Shown here: positions 8,291-15,695 of the stretch, one piece after another
How positions within the stretch are numbered: position 1 is the stretch's first letter
Layout of the letters: each line of letters begins with the position of its first letter
DNA from: an uncultured Eubacteriales bacterium
GTDB lineage: Bacteria; Bacillota; Clostridia; Oscillospirales; Oscillospiraceae
DNA length: 64,000 nt
Direction of reading: 5' to 3'
Assembly: GCA_900540635.1 (NCBI GenBank)
Contig: UQGU01000003.1
Coordinates: 1-64,000, forward strand
Made by a program: the position numbers and the translations under genes
Notes under the pieces: generated by a model
Seen by the model: the letters and a program-made list of their open reading frames with translations, nothing else
What the model was told of the DNA's origin: nothing
Database searches by the model: none

Positions 8291-9060
8291 AGCGCTTCCC
8301 TTTCTTTTGGCTTCCTTGCCATTACACAGTACCAGTCATCCTCGTCTGTGTATGCGCCCCACTGCGCCGGAACCAGGCGTATTTCCACATCCGTATACCC
8401 CATAGCGCGCAGTTCTTCCAGAAGCGGCCGCTGAGACACGGGATTGTAATGTTCAATAAAATGCTCCTTTTGAAAGATGCGGTTTTCTTTCTCAAATGTA
8501 AAAAGCAGATTGAAATCAATGGTCCCATCCGAATTGTGGTCCCAGACCTGCACAAGGTTGACACGGGTGTTTCCGTGAAAAGATGGGTTGTAGGTATAAA
8601 ATCGCTGCTTTGTTCTGCGAATCTTGTCCCAATTCCGAAGGTCAAAATACAGATAACCGCCGGGAGCAACCAGAGCATCCATTTGGTGCAGCGCTGTGAT
8701 GACCTCTTCGTTCGTTACATAGGCAAGGCTGTTTCCGGTGCTGGCAACGCAATCGAACTGACGTGTAAAATGCTTCGAGACTTCCCGGAAGTCACTGCAT
8801 TGCAAATGGACAGAGTACCCCTTTGCAGTTGCTTTTTTGTCACATCTGCTCAGCATGGCCTCGCTAAGATCCGAGCCGTACAGGTCAATGCCTAAGTCCA
8901 GAACTGGCAGCGTCACATTCCCACTGCCGATGCTTACATCCAAAAGCGAGCGGACGGGCTTTCCCTTCAGGAGATACTGCCAGTGCCCTTTTGTGATTTC
9001 GTATCTACTGCCGTTTTCCAGCAGGTCATAAATATCCGCGCGATCATATAGCTTTTCCAT
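8287..9060 (-). CDS. Class I SAM-dependent methyltransferase
   Basis: A 257-residue Rossmann-fold methyltransferase. The SAM-binding motif I is LLDVSIGSGNVTLPVLDLG, slightly divergent from the usual xDxGxGxG. It is followed by LYGSDLSEAML (motif II acidic residue) and FDCVASTGNSLAYV (motif IV). The protein resembles small-molecule methyltransferases of the glycine/sarcosine N-methyltransferase-like group, but the substrate cannot be stated. The start at 9060 (MEKLYDR) overlaps the end of the upstream nucleotidyltransferase gene by 17 bases, and its stop overlaps the next start by four bases. The three genes thus form one tightly coupled unit. Confidence 0.8.
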   Translation of the reverse strand: MEKLYDRADIYDLLENGSRYEITKGHWQYLLKGKPVRSLLDVSIGSGNVTLPVLDLGIDLYGSDLSEAMLSRCDKKATAKGYSVHLQCSDFREVSKHFTRQFDCVASTGNSLAYVTNEEVITALHQMDALVAPGGYLYFDLRNWDKIRRTKQRFYTYNPSFHGNTRVNLVQVWDHNSDGTIDFNLLFTFEKENRIFQKEHFIEHYNPVSQRPLLEELRAMGYTDVEIRLVPAQWGAYTDEDDWYCVMARKPKEREAL

Positions 9061-9853
9061 CTGCTTCTGTCTCCTTCTCCACCAATTCCTGAAGATTCCC
9101 GACCATCGCGTCCAGCACCTCCAGGAACCGTTCCGGATTTGCGAACATACAGGCAAAGGCCTCGTCCAGATTTTCCCCGAAGTCCTTCGGCAGAATCTTT
9201 GCCCTTGCTTTCAATGTGCTGGCCATGCGCTTTTCCCCCGGGTGGGTCATGCGGTTCAGGGCGAAGAGAATGTCGAAATAGGATTCCAGAAACGCCGCCA
9301 TCCGATGGTTGACGCTGGGCCTGTCTTCCCTGCTGACCGCCTTGCGCAGCTGCGCATCATAGGAGGGCAGATTTCCGGTGAGCAGACGCAGATTGCGCCG
9401 GATAATATTCTGCCGCAGCGCCTCCGGGTATGGCACATCGAAGCGCTGCCGCAGGGCGGCGTAGCGGCCGTCCCGGTCATAGAGAATGCGGCTGTGCAGC
9501 AGATTGTGCCACATACAGGTGGTGTAGCCGTTACGCGCGTAATGCAGCTCTGCCACAGAGGCAATGTCCCGGGCGAAGGAATCCAGATTCCGGTAGAGAA
9601 TGTCAATGGGGATGCCATTCAGCAGGACGCAGTCGTCCTCCAGTTCCCAGAAGTCATTGCCCAACTCCATATGACCGCAGACCCGGCCAAGGATCTCCCG
9701 GCGGGCCTCCGCAGGCGGAATTTCCGTACAGTAGACATAGAGATCGTAGTCCGATTTCCGATCGTACCCTTCCCCTGCTCTCGATCCGCCCAGAACGAGG
9801 GCTTCAATTTCCGGCAGCCCCCGCAGCGCGGCGCACAGTGCTTCAAAATACAT
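9044..9853 (-). CDS. Nucleotidyltransferase, DUF4037-like
   Basis: A 269-residue protein with the Pol-beta-type nucleotidyltransferase signature near its N-terminus: LVLGGSRAGEGYDRKSDYDL, giving GGS followed by D-x-D for two metal ions. The C-terminal part is helical and contains a conserved-looking NHRMAAFLESYFDILFALN segment typical of DUF4037-type proteins. Aminoglycoside-modifying nucleotidyltransferases share this fold, but no resistance function is claimed. The ATG at 9853 follows AAGGGGGG; upstream in-frame ATGs lack ribosome sites. It is the first gene of the cluster whose products could successively modify a small molecule by nucleotidyl, methyl and acetyl transfer; that linkage is inference. 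Confidence 0.75.
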   Translation of the reverse strand: MYFEALCAALRGLPEIEALVLGGSRAGEGYDRKSDYDLYVYCTEIPPAEARREILGRVCGHMELGNDFWELEDDCVLLNGIPIDILYRNLDSFARDIASVAELHYARNGYTTCMWHNLLHSRILYDRDGRYAALRQRFDVPYPEALRQNIIRRNLRLLTGNLPSYDAQLRKAVSREDRPSVNHRMAAFLESYFDILFALNRMTHPGEKRMASTLKARAKILPKDFGENLDEAFACMFANPERFLEVLDAMVGNLQELVEKETEADGKAI

Positions 9854-9982
9854 CCGTATTCCCCCCTTCTGCTTGGATGCTTCCATTATACACAACCCGT
9901 TCCAAAAAGCAAGCGGAAACCTCGATTCCATCAAAGTAGCGAAATTGATACAAAAAAACACGGGAAATCCCAGATTTTTATC

Positions 9983-10011
9983 TTTACATTAACCGCATTT
10001 TTCGGTAGAAT
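9983..10011 (+). promoter_or_regulatory. Promoter of pfkA
   Basis: TTTACA at 9983-9988 and TAGAAT at 10006-10011 with a 17-base spacer, 40 bases upstream of the pfkA start. The arrangement is the same as that in front of valS. Confidence 0.8.
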
Positions 10012-10050
10012 AAGGGCATGGCTATAAACCCATAAATAGGAGGTTCTATT

Positions 10051-11022
10051 ATGAGCGTTAGAAGAATCGGTGTGCTGACCAGCGGCGGAGATGCCCCCGG
10101 CATGAACCCCTGCGTCCGCGCAGTTGTACGTACCGCGCTGTATCATGGCCTGGAGTGCTACGGCATTCGCCGAGGCTGGAACGGTCTGATCTCCGGCGAC
10201 ATCGTGCGCCTGGATGAAAAGAGCGTGGCCCACACCATCAATCGGGGCGGCACCATTCTCTATACCGCCCGCAGCGAGGAGTTCATGACCGAGGCAGGCC
10301 AGCGCAAGGCTGTCTCCACCTGCAAATTCCTGGGGCTGGACAGTATCATCGCCATCGGCGGCGACGGCACCTTCCGCGGCGCTCTTGCTCTGAGTAAGTA
10401 CGGCATCAACGTCATCGGCATTCCCGGCACCATCGACAACGACATCAGCTGCACCAACTACTGCATTGGCTTCGACACCGCTGCCAATACGGCCATTGAG
10501 TGCATCGATAAGCTGCGGGATACCATGCAGTCCCACGAGCGCTGCTCCGTGGTGGAGGTCATGGGCCGCAACGCAGGATACCTTGCCATGTATGTGGGCC
10601 TGGCCTGCGGTGCAACCGCCGTTCTGGTCCCCGAGGAGCCTATTGATTTTGAAAAGGACGTCATTGAGAAAATCCGTCAGGCCCGGTTCAACGGCTTCAC
10701 CCACTATATGATCGTGGTGGCTGAGGGCGCCGGCAAGGCCACGGACATTGCCAAGCGAATTAAGGAGGCCATTGATCTTGACCCTCGTGTCACTGTTTTG
10801 GGCCACATTCAGCGGGGCGGTTCCCCCTCCGGCAGAGACAGAGTCAACGCCACCAAGATGGGGTATCTGGCTGTAGAGCTGCTGCTCCAGGGCAAGACCA
10901 ACCGCATTGTCTGCACCCACGACGGCAGCTTCTCCGACGTGGACATTGATGAAGGCCTGGCTATGAAGAAGAGCATCCAGCAGATGGAAGTGGATGTTCT
11001 GGCTGCCATGACCGGAATCTGA
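10051..11022 (+). CDS. pfkA: ATP-dependent 6-phosphofructokinase
   Basis: A 323-residue PfkA, which phosphorylates fructose-6-phosphate in glycolysis. Motifs in order are the nucleotide-binding start LTSGGDAPGMN, then IGGDGTFRGA and the catalytic PGTIDNDI with its aspartates. MGRNAGYLAM and RGGSPSGRDRV follow. The glycines in GGDG and PGTIDND correspond to the positions that separate ATP-using enzymes from pyrophosphate-using ones, so ATP is the expected donor. The ATG at 10051 follows AGGAGG. The gene has its own promoter and a strong terminator, so it is probably monocistronic. Confidence 0.96.
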   Translation: MSVRRIGVLTSGGDAPGMNPCVRAVVRTALYHGLECYGIRRGWNGLISGDIVRLDEKSVAHTINRGGTILYTARSEEFMTEAGQRKAVSTCKFLGLDSIIAIGGDGTFRGALALSKYGINVIGIPGTIDNDISCTNYCIGFDTAANTAIECIDKLRDTMQSHERCSVVEVMGRNAGYLAMYVGLACGATAVLVPEEPIDFEKDVIEKIRQARFNGFTHYMIVVAEGAGKATDIAKRIKEAIDLDPRVTVLGHIQRGGSPSGRDRVNATKMGYLAVELLLQGKTNRIVCTHDGSFSDVDIDEGLAMKKSIQQMEVDVLAAMTGI

Positions 11023-11037
11023 GTCAGAAAGAAAGCG

Positions 11038-11087
11038 GCTGCCGTTGCAAGCTATCCTTCCCGGATGACCTGCAACGGCAGCGTTTT
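11038..11087 (+). terminator. pfkA terminator
   Basis: Twelve-pair stem GCTGCCGTTGCA (11038-11049) with TGCAACGGCAGC (11071-11082), a 21-base loop, then GTTTTAT. Confidence 0.85.
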
Positions 11088-11115
11088 ATCAACCCCATTG
11101 CCTGAGGAGAAGAAG

Positions 11116-11700
11116 ATGACCGAAAGAGAAAAAATGCTGGCAGGAATGCTTTACGATTGCGCGGATGCCGAACTATTGACGCAGTGGCACAAAGCAAAGG
11201 ATCTGATTCGAGACTACAACCGGACCGACTCTGCGGATGCAACGGAAAAAGAGCGGATTCTAGGAGCGCTTCTGGGCAGAAAAGGGAAAAATCTGTGGAT
11301 CACAGCGCCTTTTTACGTTGATTACGGCAATCAAATCTATTTTGGAAACAACTGCGAAGTGAATATGAACTGCACTTTTTTGGATGACAACGTCATTCGC
11401 ATTGGTGACAATGCGCTGATTGCACCCAATGTGCAAATCTACACGGCCTTTCACCCCACGAATGCGGCAGACCGATTCGGAGTGCCGAAGGAAGACGGCT
11501 CCTTCGAATTTTGCAAAACCCAGACGGCGCCCGTTACCATTGGAGACAATGTATGGATTGGCGGCGGTGTGATCATTCTGCCGGGGGTCACGATTGGAAA
11601 CAATGTTGTGATCGGTGCCGGAAGCGTTGTTACAAAAGATATACCGGATAACGTTATCGCCTGCGGAAATCCATGTCGGATCATTCGGGAGAACAGGTAA
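11116..11700 (+). CDS. maa: Maltose O-acetyltransferase-type hexapeptide transferase
   Basis: A 194-residue acetyl-CoA-dependent sugar O-acetyltransferase of the LacA/Maa group. The N-terminal Mac domain (MTEREKMLAGMLYDCAD, DYNRT) is followed by left-handed beta-helix repeats: IGDNALIAPNVQIYTA, IGDNVWIGGGVIILPG and IGNNVVIGAGSVVTKD. The catalytic histidine is in the TAFHP segment. The family acetylates maltose, glucose or galactosides. The ATG at 11116 lies seven bases after GAGGAG; the 17-codon upstream extension runs through the pfkA terminator and is rejected. It ends before a bidirectional terminator. Confidence 0.85.
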   Translation: MTEREKMLAGMLYDCADAELLTQWHKAKDLIRDYNRTDSADATEKERILGALLGRKGKNLWITAPFYVDYGNQIYFGNNCEVNMNCTFLDDNVIRIGDNALIAPNVQIYTAFHPTNAADRFGVPKEDGSFEFCKTQTAPVTIGDNVWIGGGVIILPGVTIGNNVVIGAGSVVTKDIPDNVIACGNPCRIIRENR

Positions 11701-11725
11701 ACCTTCAACCTCGGTGCGCGCATAG

Positions 11726-11763
11726 AAAAAGAGCTTACGGTTTGATTGCCGTAAGCTCTTTTT
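11726..11763. terminator. Bidirectional terminator between maa and xerD
   Basis: Fifteen-pair stem, 11726-11740 with 11749-11763, flanked by A5 and T5, between convergent genes. The last two bases overlap the xerD stop codon. Confidence 0.9.
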
Positions 11764-12649
11764 ATGCTTTGGGGTGACATTTTTGATAAACGCTTTTGAT
11801 TTTCTGGTTGATCAGGTGGGCATACATCTGGGTAGACGAGATGTCGCTGTGGCCCATGAGCTCCTGCAAGGAGCCGAGATCAGCGCCGTTTTCCAGGAGA
11901 TGGACCGCGAAGCTGTGACGCAAGGTATGGGGAGTGATCTCCTTTTCGATACCGGCCTTGGCCTGATAGTATTTCAGGATCTTCCAGAAGCCCTGACGGC
12001 TCATGCGGGTACCGCCTACATTGACGAAAAGCGCCTGTTCGCCGGAATCAAAGATCATGGCAGAGCGCACATCGGACAGGTACACAGCCAGCGCCTTCTG
12101 GGCAGCGGGATACAGCGGAATCGCTCGGGACTTCTTGCCGCTATGGCATTTTACCAGGCCCAACTCCAGATTGACATCCTCCACGTTGAGACTGATGAGC
12201 TCCGTGACCCGCATACCGGTGGCGTACATCACTTCCAGCATGGCCTTGTCCCGGTAGCCCTTGTGGTCCACACAGACCGGCTGGGCCAGCAGAAGTTCTA
12301 CCTCTTTGCCGGTGAGGATCTGGGGCAGCTTTTTCTCCCCCCGCTGAACATGAATGTCACTGCTGACGGGAGAAGCCTCCAGAAAGCCCTCTGAAACGGC
12401 GTAGGTATAGAAATTCTTCAGGCTGGCAAGAGAACGGGAAACCGTCGCGCCGGACTTTCCCTGAGCTTGCAGATAAGCAAGGTAGTCCCGGATATTCACT
12501 TGTGTGGCGCTGGCAAGCTCAGGAACACCGTTCTCCGTCAGCCATTCGGAGAACTGCCGAATGTCACGCAAATACGACGAGACGGTATTCTCCGATGCCT
12601 GCTTTACCTTGATGAGATAATTCTCATAGGCTCGAATAATATCCAGCAT
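11762..12649 (-). CDS. xerD: Tyrosine recombinase XerD
   Basis: A 295-residue recombinase, the usual XerD length. It has the core-binding domain (residues 1-90) and a catalytic domain with TGMRVTELISL (first Arg) and HTLRHSFAVHLLENG (HxxR). LMGHSDISSTQMYAHL carries the last His and leads to the nucleophilic Tyr. With XerC it resolves chromosome dimers at dif. XerD identity rather than generic recombinase is supported by length and the close match of the HTLRHSFA and GHSDISSTQMY boxes. The ATG at 12649 is used; AAGGA is about 15 bases upstream. A small membrane-protein gene precedes it on the same strand. Confidence 0.87.
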   Translation of the reverse strand: MLDIIRAYENYLIKVKQASENTVSSYLRDIRQFSEWLTENGVPELASATQVNIRDYLAYLQAQGKSGATVSRSLASLKNFYTYAVSEGFLEASPVSSDIHVQRGEKKLPQILTGKEVELLLAQPVCVDHKGYRDKAMLEVMYATGMRVTELISLNVEDVNLELGLVKCHSGKKSRAIPLYPAAQKALAVYLSDVRSAMIFDSGEQALFVNVGGTRMSRQGFWKILKYYQAKAGIEKEITPHTLRHSFAVHLLENGADLGSLQELMGHSDISSTQMYAHLINQKIKSVYQKCHPKA

Positions 12650-12672
12650 GAACCGAAATACCTATCCTTATT

Positions 12673-13158
12673 TTATTCTATCAGAAATGCCAAAAATGGC
12701 ATGACCAATTGATGATCCGCAAACCCGATGCCGATAGCGGCAGCAGCGCTCACCAGATATGCGCCTGGCCCTCTTCTACCGGACAGCAGGAAAAAGAGAA
12801 ACGGAAAAAAGAGCAGCTGCGGCCACAGCATCAGCGGCCATAGCAGCCAACCGGCACTGCCGAAGCAGACCTGAATCCCCTGCGCCGTATAGCCAAAGGC
12901 GGCGGCGCGGCAGAAAACGACAGCGGAGCATGCCCCCGACGGCAGCCCCCAAGACGCTGCAGCCGCGCACAGCAGCTCTAACAGCAGGCGGCCAATGCAA
13001 GGCCATGGAGAACTGTCGGCATGCCATTGCACCATCGGGCAAGCGCCCGGACGTGCCGCCGCAAGGCACCCCAGCAGCAGCCCCAGAAGCCAAAGGACAC
13101 ACAGCCTGCTCCGGAGCGTGTGCTGCTCCAAATCGGTCCGTCGGAAAGATGCACTCAT
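12673..13158 (-). CDS. Small multipass membrane protein
   Basis: A 161-residue hydrophobic protein with roughly four membrane segments: LCVLWLLGLLLGCLAA, a middle Ala/Cys-rich stretch, WLLWPLMLWPQLLFFPFLFFLL and a C-terminal AAAAIGIGF segment. It lies 24 bases upstream of xerD and shares its promoter. In several Firmicutes the gene beside xerD is spoIIM, and the topology would allow a shortened SpoIIM-like protein. Sequence motifs are too weak to claim this, however. The start at 13158 (MSASFRR) is preceded by a G-rich site. Confidence 0.6.
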   Translation of the reverse strand: MSASFRRTDLEQHTLRSRLCVLWLLGLLLGCLAAARPGACPMVQWHADSSPWPCIGRLLLELLCAAAASWGLPSGACSAVVFCRAAAFGYTAQGIQVCFGSAGWLLWPLMLWPQLLFFPFLFFLLSGRRGPGAYLVSAAAAIGIGFADHQLVMPFLAFLIE

Positions 13159-13229
13159 ACCGCATCCCCCGCGGCATTTTCCGGTGCCCGATAATGCAGA
13201 CGAACTCCACACACTTTTGATACAGACAT

Positions 13230-13258
13230 ACTATACTCCGTTTTTTGCAAAAATTCAA
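13230..13258 (-). promoter_or_regulatory. Promoter for the membrane protein-xerD unit
   Basis: On the minus strand TTGAAT (complement of 13253-13258) and TATAGT (complement of 13230-13235), spacer 17 bases, about 70 bases upstream of the start at 13158. Confidence 0.7.
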
Positions 13259-13484
13259 GTATCATCCGCCAAATTACGTTTTTTTGTAGATTCTTACAAT
13301 TTTTATGTTAATTTTGTTATGTCAACGCCAAGAATAAGTGAACAAAAGTTTTTGCATATTTGTATTATTCCGGAAATAAGTTCGAAGAAAGCCTGTAAAC
13401 GTGCAAAAAATGTTCATCGCACAAATTCCTGCATAAAATGAAGGTGAGTAAATGCTATTTACCTCTTGCGCATTTTTGTGCATT
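13259..13484. other. AT-rich intergenic stretch
   Basis: An unusually AT-rich 226-base gap between the xerD unit promoter and the next leftward gene's stop. No ORF with a ribosome site, tRNA or clear terminator is seen. It contains an irregular inverted repeat near 13440-13465. Confidence 0.4.
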
Positions 13485-13913
13485 TTAACGAATCTGCCGG
13501 AATCTTCTATGCCGGGTTCTCCCCTTTTGGGCCCGCGCAGAGAGCAGAAACGCAGTGCCGCTTCCCCCAATTATCAGCATCGCCGTAGGGAAAAAGCCAT
13601 CAAACCGACCGCCGAAAAACAACGCCGTCAGCGCCGTCAGACTGACGAGATATGCCGCGGCCGACAAGCCAAAGACCAGTGCTCTGCGGTGTTTGATCCG
13701 TCCAAAAGCGACCGTTCCGCCCAACGCAGCGGAAAGAAACAGCAGTACCATGACACCATAGCCAAGGTTTTCCTCTCGGACGGCTCCACTGGCGATCAGC
13801 ATTGCCAGAAGTGCGGCCAGAGCCGCCGTTGAGGCCATGGCCGCCAGCGTCCCAAGGGCGATTCCTTTCGGAAATCCTGCCGCTCTTCCGGTTGGTTTGT
13901 GTTTTGTTACCAT
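13485..13913 (-). CDS. TIGR04086-like small membrane protein
   Basis: A 142-residue protein with four hydrophobic segments (ALGTLAAMASTAALAALLAM, VMVLLFLSAALGGTVAFG, ALVFGLSAAAYLVSLTAL, FPTAMLIIGGSGTAFLLSA) and a basic, Arg-rich tail. The spacing of the segments and the central GG in the second match the uncharacterised TIGR04086 membrane family of Clostridia. No function is known. The start ATG at 13913 follows AGAGGGG; the longer reading frame to 13991 crosses the upstream gene's terminator. Confidence 0.65.
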   Translation of the reverse strand: MVTKHKPTGRAAGFPKGIALGTLAAMASTAALAALLAMLIASGAVREENLGYGVMVLLFLSAALGGTVAFGRIKHRRALVFGLSAAAYLVSLTALTALFFGGRFDGFFPTAMLIIGGSGTAFLLSARAQKGRTRHRRFRQIR

Positions 13914-13967
13914 TCCCCTCTCCCCTTTCCGCTGCAAGCCTATGCAGGGGCGGCAGGAAAAAGAAGC

Positions 13968-14003
13968 AAAAAGCTGCCAAGGCAGATACACCTTGACAGC
14001 TAT
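13968..14003 (-). terminator. Terminator of the coiled-coil protein gene
   Basis: On the minus strand AGCTGTCAAGG pairs with CCTTGGCAGCT (one mismatch, eight-base loop), followed by TTTTTGCTTC. It lies about 50 bases after the stop at 14052. Confidence 0.75.
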
Positions 14004-14051
14004 GCGTTATATGTTGTTGCGACGGCGCTGTGGAAATTTGAAAGCGCCGAG

Positions 14052-14573
14052 TTATACCTCTACGTCCGGGGCGGCCTTCGGGCTGGGGGCAGCCTTACGC
14101 TGCTGCTCCTGGGCCTCGGTGACGGTGCGGAACTTTACCCGGGTATCCCGAACGTCGTTCAGCGCCTTGGCAATGGTCTCCTCGGTCTGCTTCAGCTGGG
14201 CATCCATATACTCGTTGCCGGCCTTGTGGAGCTGCTCAATACGGTTCTGGGTCTGGGCAACCAGCTCCTCGCTGCGCTTTTTGGCCCCTTCGTAGATGGC
14301 CTCCTTGGTCACCAGCTGGGCTGCCTGGTCCTGGGCCTGCCGCAGGATACCCTCTGCCTCCCGGCGGGCCTGGTTGATCAGGTCGTTCCGGGACTCCACA
14401 ATGGTCCGCGCCTGCTTCAGCTCACCGGGCATCTGGGCGATGACCTCGTCCAGCATATCCAGTACCCGGTCCCGCTCCAGGATGCACTTGTCGGCTGCCA
14501 GAGGCATGGTCCGCGCGTCCTGGACCATATCGTAAAGAGAGCCAATGATGTCTTCAATATTGCTGCTGCTCAT
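14052..14573 (-). CDS. Conserved coiled-coil protein next to coaD
   Basis: A 173-residue, almost entirely helical protein. A long charged coiled coil (about residues 25-150: RREAEGILRQAQDQAAQL, KKRSEELVAQTQNRIEQL) is followed by a short Pro/Ala tail. It resembles the DivIVA-like or V-ATPase-subunit-H-like hypothetical proteins often found beside coaD in Clostridia. No enzymatic motif is present, and a structural or septal role is conceivable but unproven. The ATG at 14573 follows AGGAGGAAT. It lies 19 bases downstream of coaD and is the last gene of the rsmD-coaD unit. Confidence 0.75.
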   Translation of the reverse strand: MSSSNIEDIIGSLYDMVQDARTMPLAADKCILERDRVLDMLDEVIAQMPGELKQARTIVESRNDLINQARREAEGILRQAQDQAAQLVTKEAIYEGAKKRSEELVAQTQNRIEQLHKAGNEYMDAQLKQTEETIAKALNDVRDTRVKFRTVTEAQEQQRKAAPSPKAAPDVEV

Positions 14574-14592
14574 AATATTCCTCCTAAATGGG

Positions 14593-15087
14593 TTACTTGT
14601 TTGCGCTGCGCTCTTCCAAGCGCCTGCGGAAATCCGGGATAATGGCTTCTGGGATGAAGTCGGTCAGGTCTGCGCCGTAAGACCCCAGCTCCTTGACAAT
14701 GCTGGAGCTCAGGAACATATACTGGCTGTCGGAGGTCAGGAACATGGTGTCCAGCTCCGGGTAGATCTTGCGGTTGATCAGGGCCATTTGGAATTCGTTT
14801 TCAAAGTCGGAACCGGCTCGCAGGCCCTTCACCACCACGCAGCTTCCCCGGCGACGGGCATATTCGGCCAGCAGCTCGCTGGAGCCGTCAACCTCCACAT
14901 TGGGAAGGTCCTGGGTTACCCGGCGGATCAGCTCCACCCGCTCCTCCAGGGAGAACATGGGGTGCTTTCCGGCGTTGACCATGACGCAGACGATCAGCTT
15001 GTCGAAAATATTGGCGGCCCGGCGGATGATGTCCAGGTGGCCGCTGGTGACCGGGTCAAAGCTGCCCGGGTAGATGGCTGTTTTCAT
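14593..15087 (-). CDS. coaD: Phosphopantetheine adenylyltransferase
   Basis: A 164-residue CoaD, which makes dephospho-CoA from 4'-phosphopantetheine and ATP, the penultimate step of CoA synthesis. The nucleotidyltransferase signature is complete. YPGSFDPVTSGHLDI contains the GSFDPxxxGH (HxGH-type) motif, SLEERVELI and GLRAGSDFENEFQMA bind substrate, and FLSSSIVKEL is the ISSTxVR-type loop. The start overlaps the rsmD stop by four bases (ATGA at 15084-15087), so the two are translationally coupled. Confidence 0.96.
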   Translation of the reverse strand: MKTAIYPGSFDPVTSGHLDIIRRAANIFDKLIVCVMVNAGKHPMFSLEERVELIRRVTQDLPNVEVDGSSELLAEYARRRGSCVVVKGLRAGSDFENEFQMALINRKIYPELDTMFLTSDSQYMFLSSSIVKELGSYGADLTDFIPEAIIPDFRRRLEERSANK

Positions 15088-15638
15088 AGCGTACCATCCT
15101 CTTTGCGGTAGATTGCAAGGAGGGTCTTTCCGTATTTATAGTCTTTGGAGCGGGTATAGCCGGGAAATTCCGCCAAAAGGTCCTTCCCCAAAGGCCGTTC
15201 CGTAACTATTATACCACCGGAATGCAAAATGTCAATTTCCGCGATGCGTTTTAGGGCCGTTTCCAGAAAAACCTCTGCATAAGGCGGGTCTAAAAAAATG
15301 ATATCGAATTTCTCCCGGCTGCGGTTCAGATAGTCCAGATAGTCGCAGCGGACCACGCTCCCCTGCTCAGATAGCCGGGTACGCTTCAGATTCTCCCGAA
15401 TCAGGGCGCAGGCCTCCTCCCGGGCATCCACAAATACGGCGCTTTTGGCCCCTTGGCTCAGGGCCTCAATGCCCAGCTGGCCGGTGCCGCCGAACAGGTC
15501 CAGTACCCTGGCATTTGCCACGTCAAAGCGAATAATGCTGAACAGCGCTTCCTTTACCCGGTCTGCCGTAGGCCGGGTCAGCATTCCCTGGGGCGTCTTC
15601 AGCTGAATGCCCCTGGCCTTTCCTGTGATCACACGCAT
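15084..15638 (-). CDS. rsmD: 16S rRNA (guanine966-N2)-methyltransferase
   Basis: A 184-residue RsmD. It begins with the family-typical MRVITGKARGIQL and RPTADRVKEALFSI. It contains SAM motif I VLDLFGGTGQLGIEAL and the N6/N2-methylase catalytic DPPY in IIFLDPPYAEV. The product methylates 16S rRNA during 30S assembly. The rsmD-coaD order and the four-base overlap are widespread in Firmicutes. The ATG at 15638 is preceded by AGGAGAAAAG. Confidence 0.94.
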   Translation of the reverse strand: MRVITGKARGIQLKTPQGMLTRPTADRVKEALFSIIRFDVANARVLDLFGGTGQLGIEALSQGAKSAVFVDAREEACALIRENLKRTRLSEQGSVVRCDYLDYLNRSREKFDIIFLDPPYAEVFLETALKRIAEIDILHSGGIIVTERPLGKDLLAEFPGYTRSKDYKYGKTLLAIYRKEDGTL

Positions 15639-15695
15639 ATGCTTTTCTCCTAATGATTTCCAAATTTTGGGGATTTATTCAAATCGTCCCGGGGC

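Noticed and set aside
12673..13158. Naming the membrane protein spoIIM
   Set aside because: Only synteny with xerD supports it; sequence motifs and length are not convincing.
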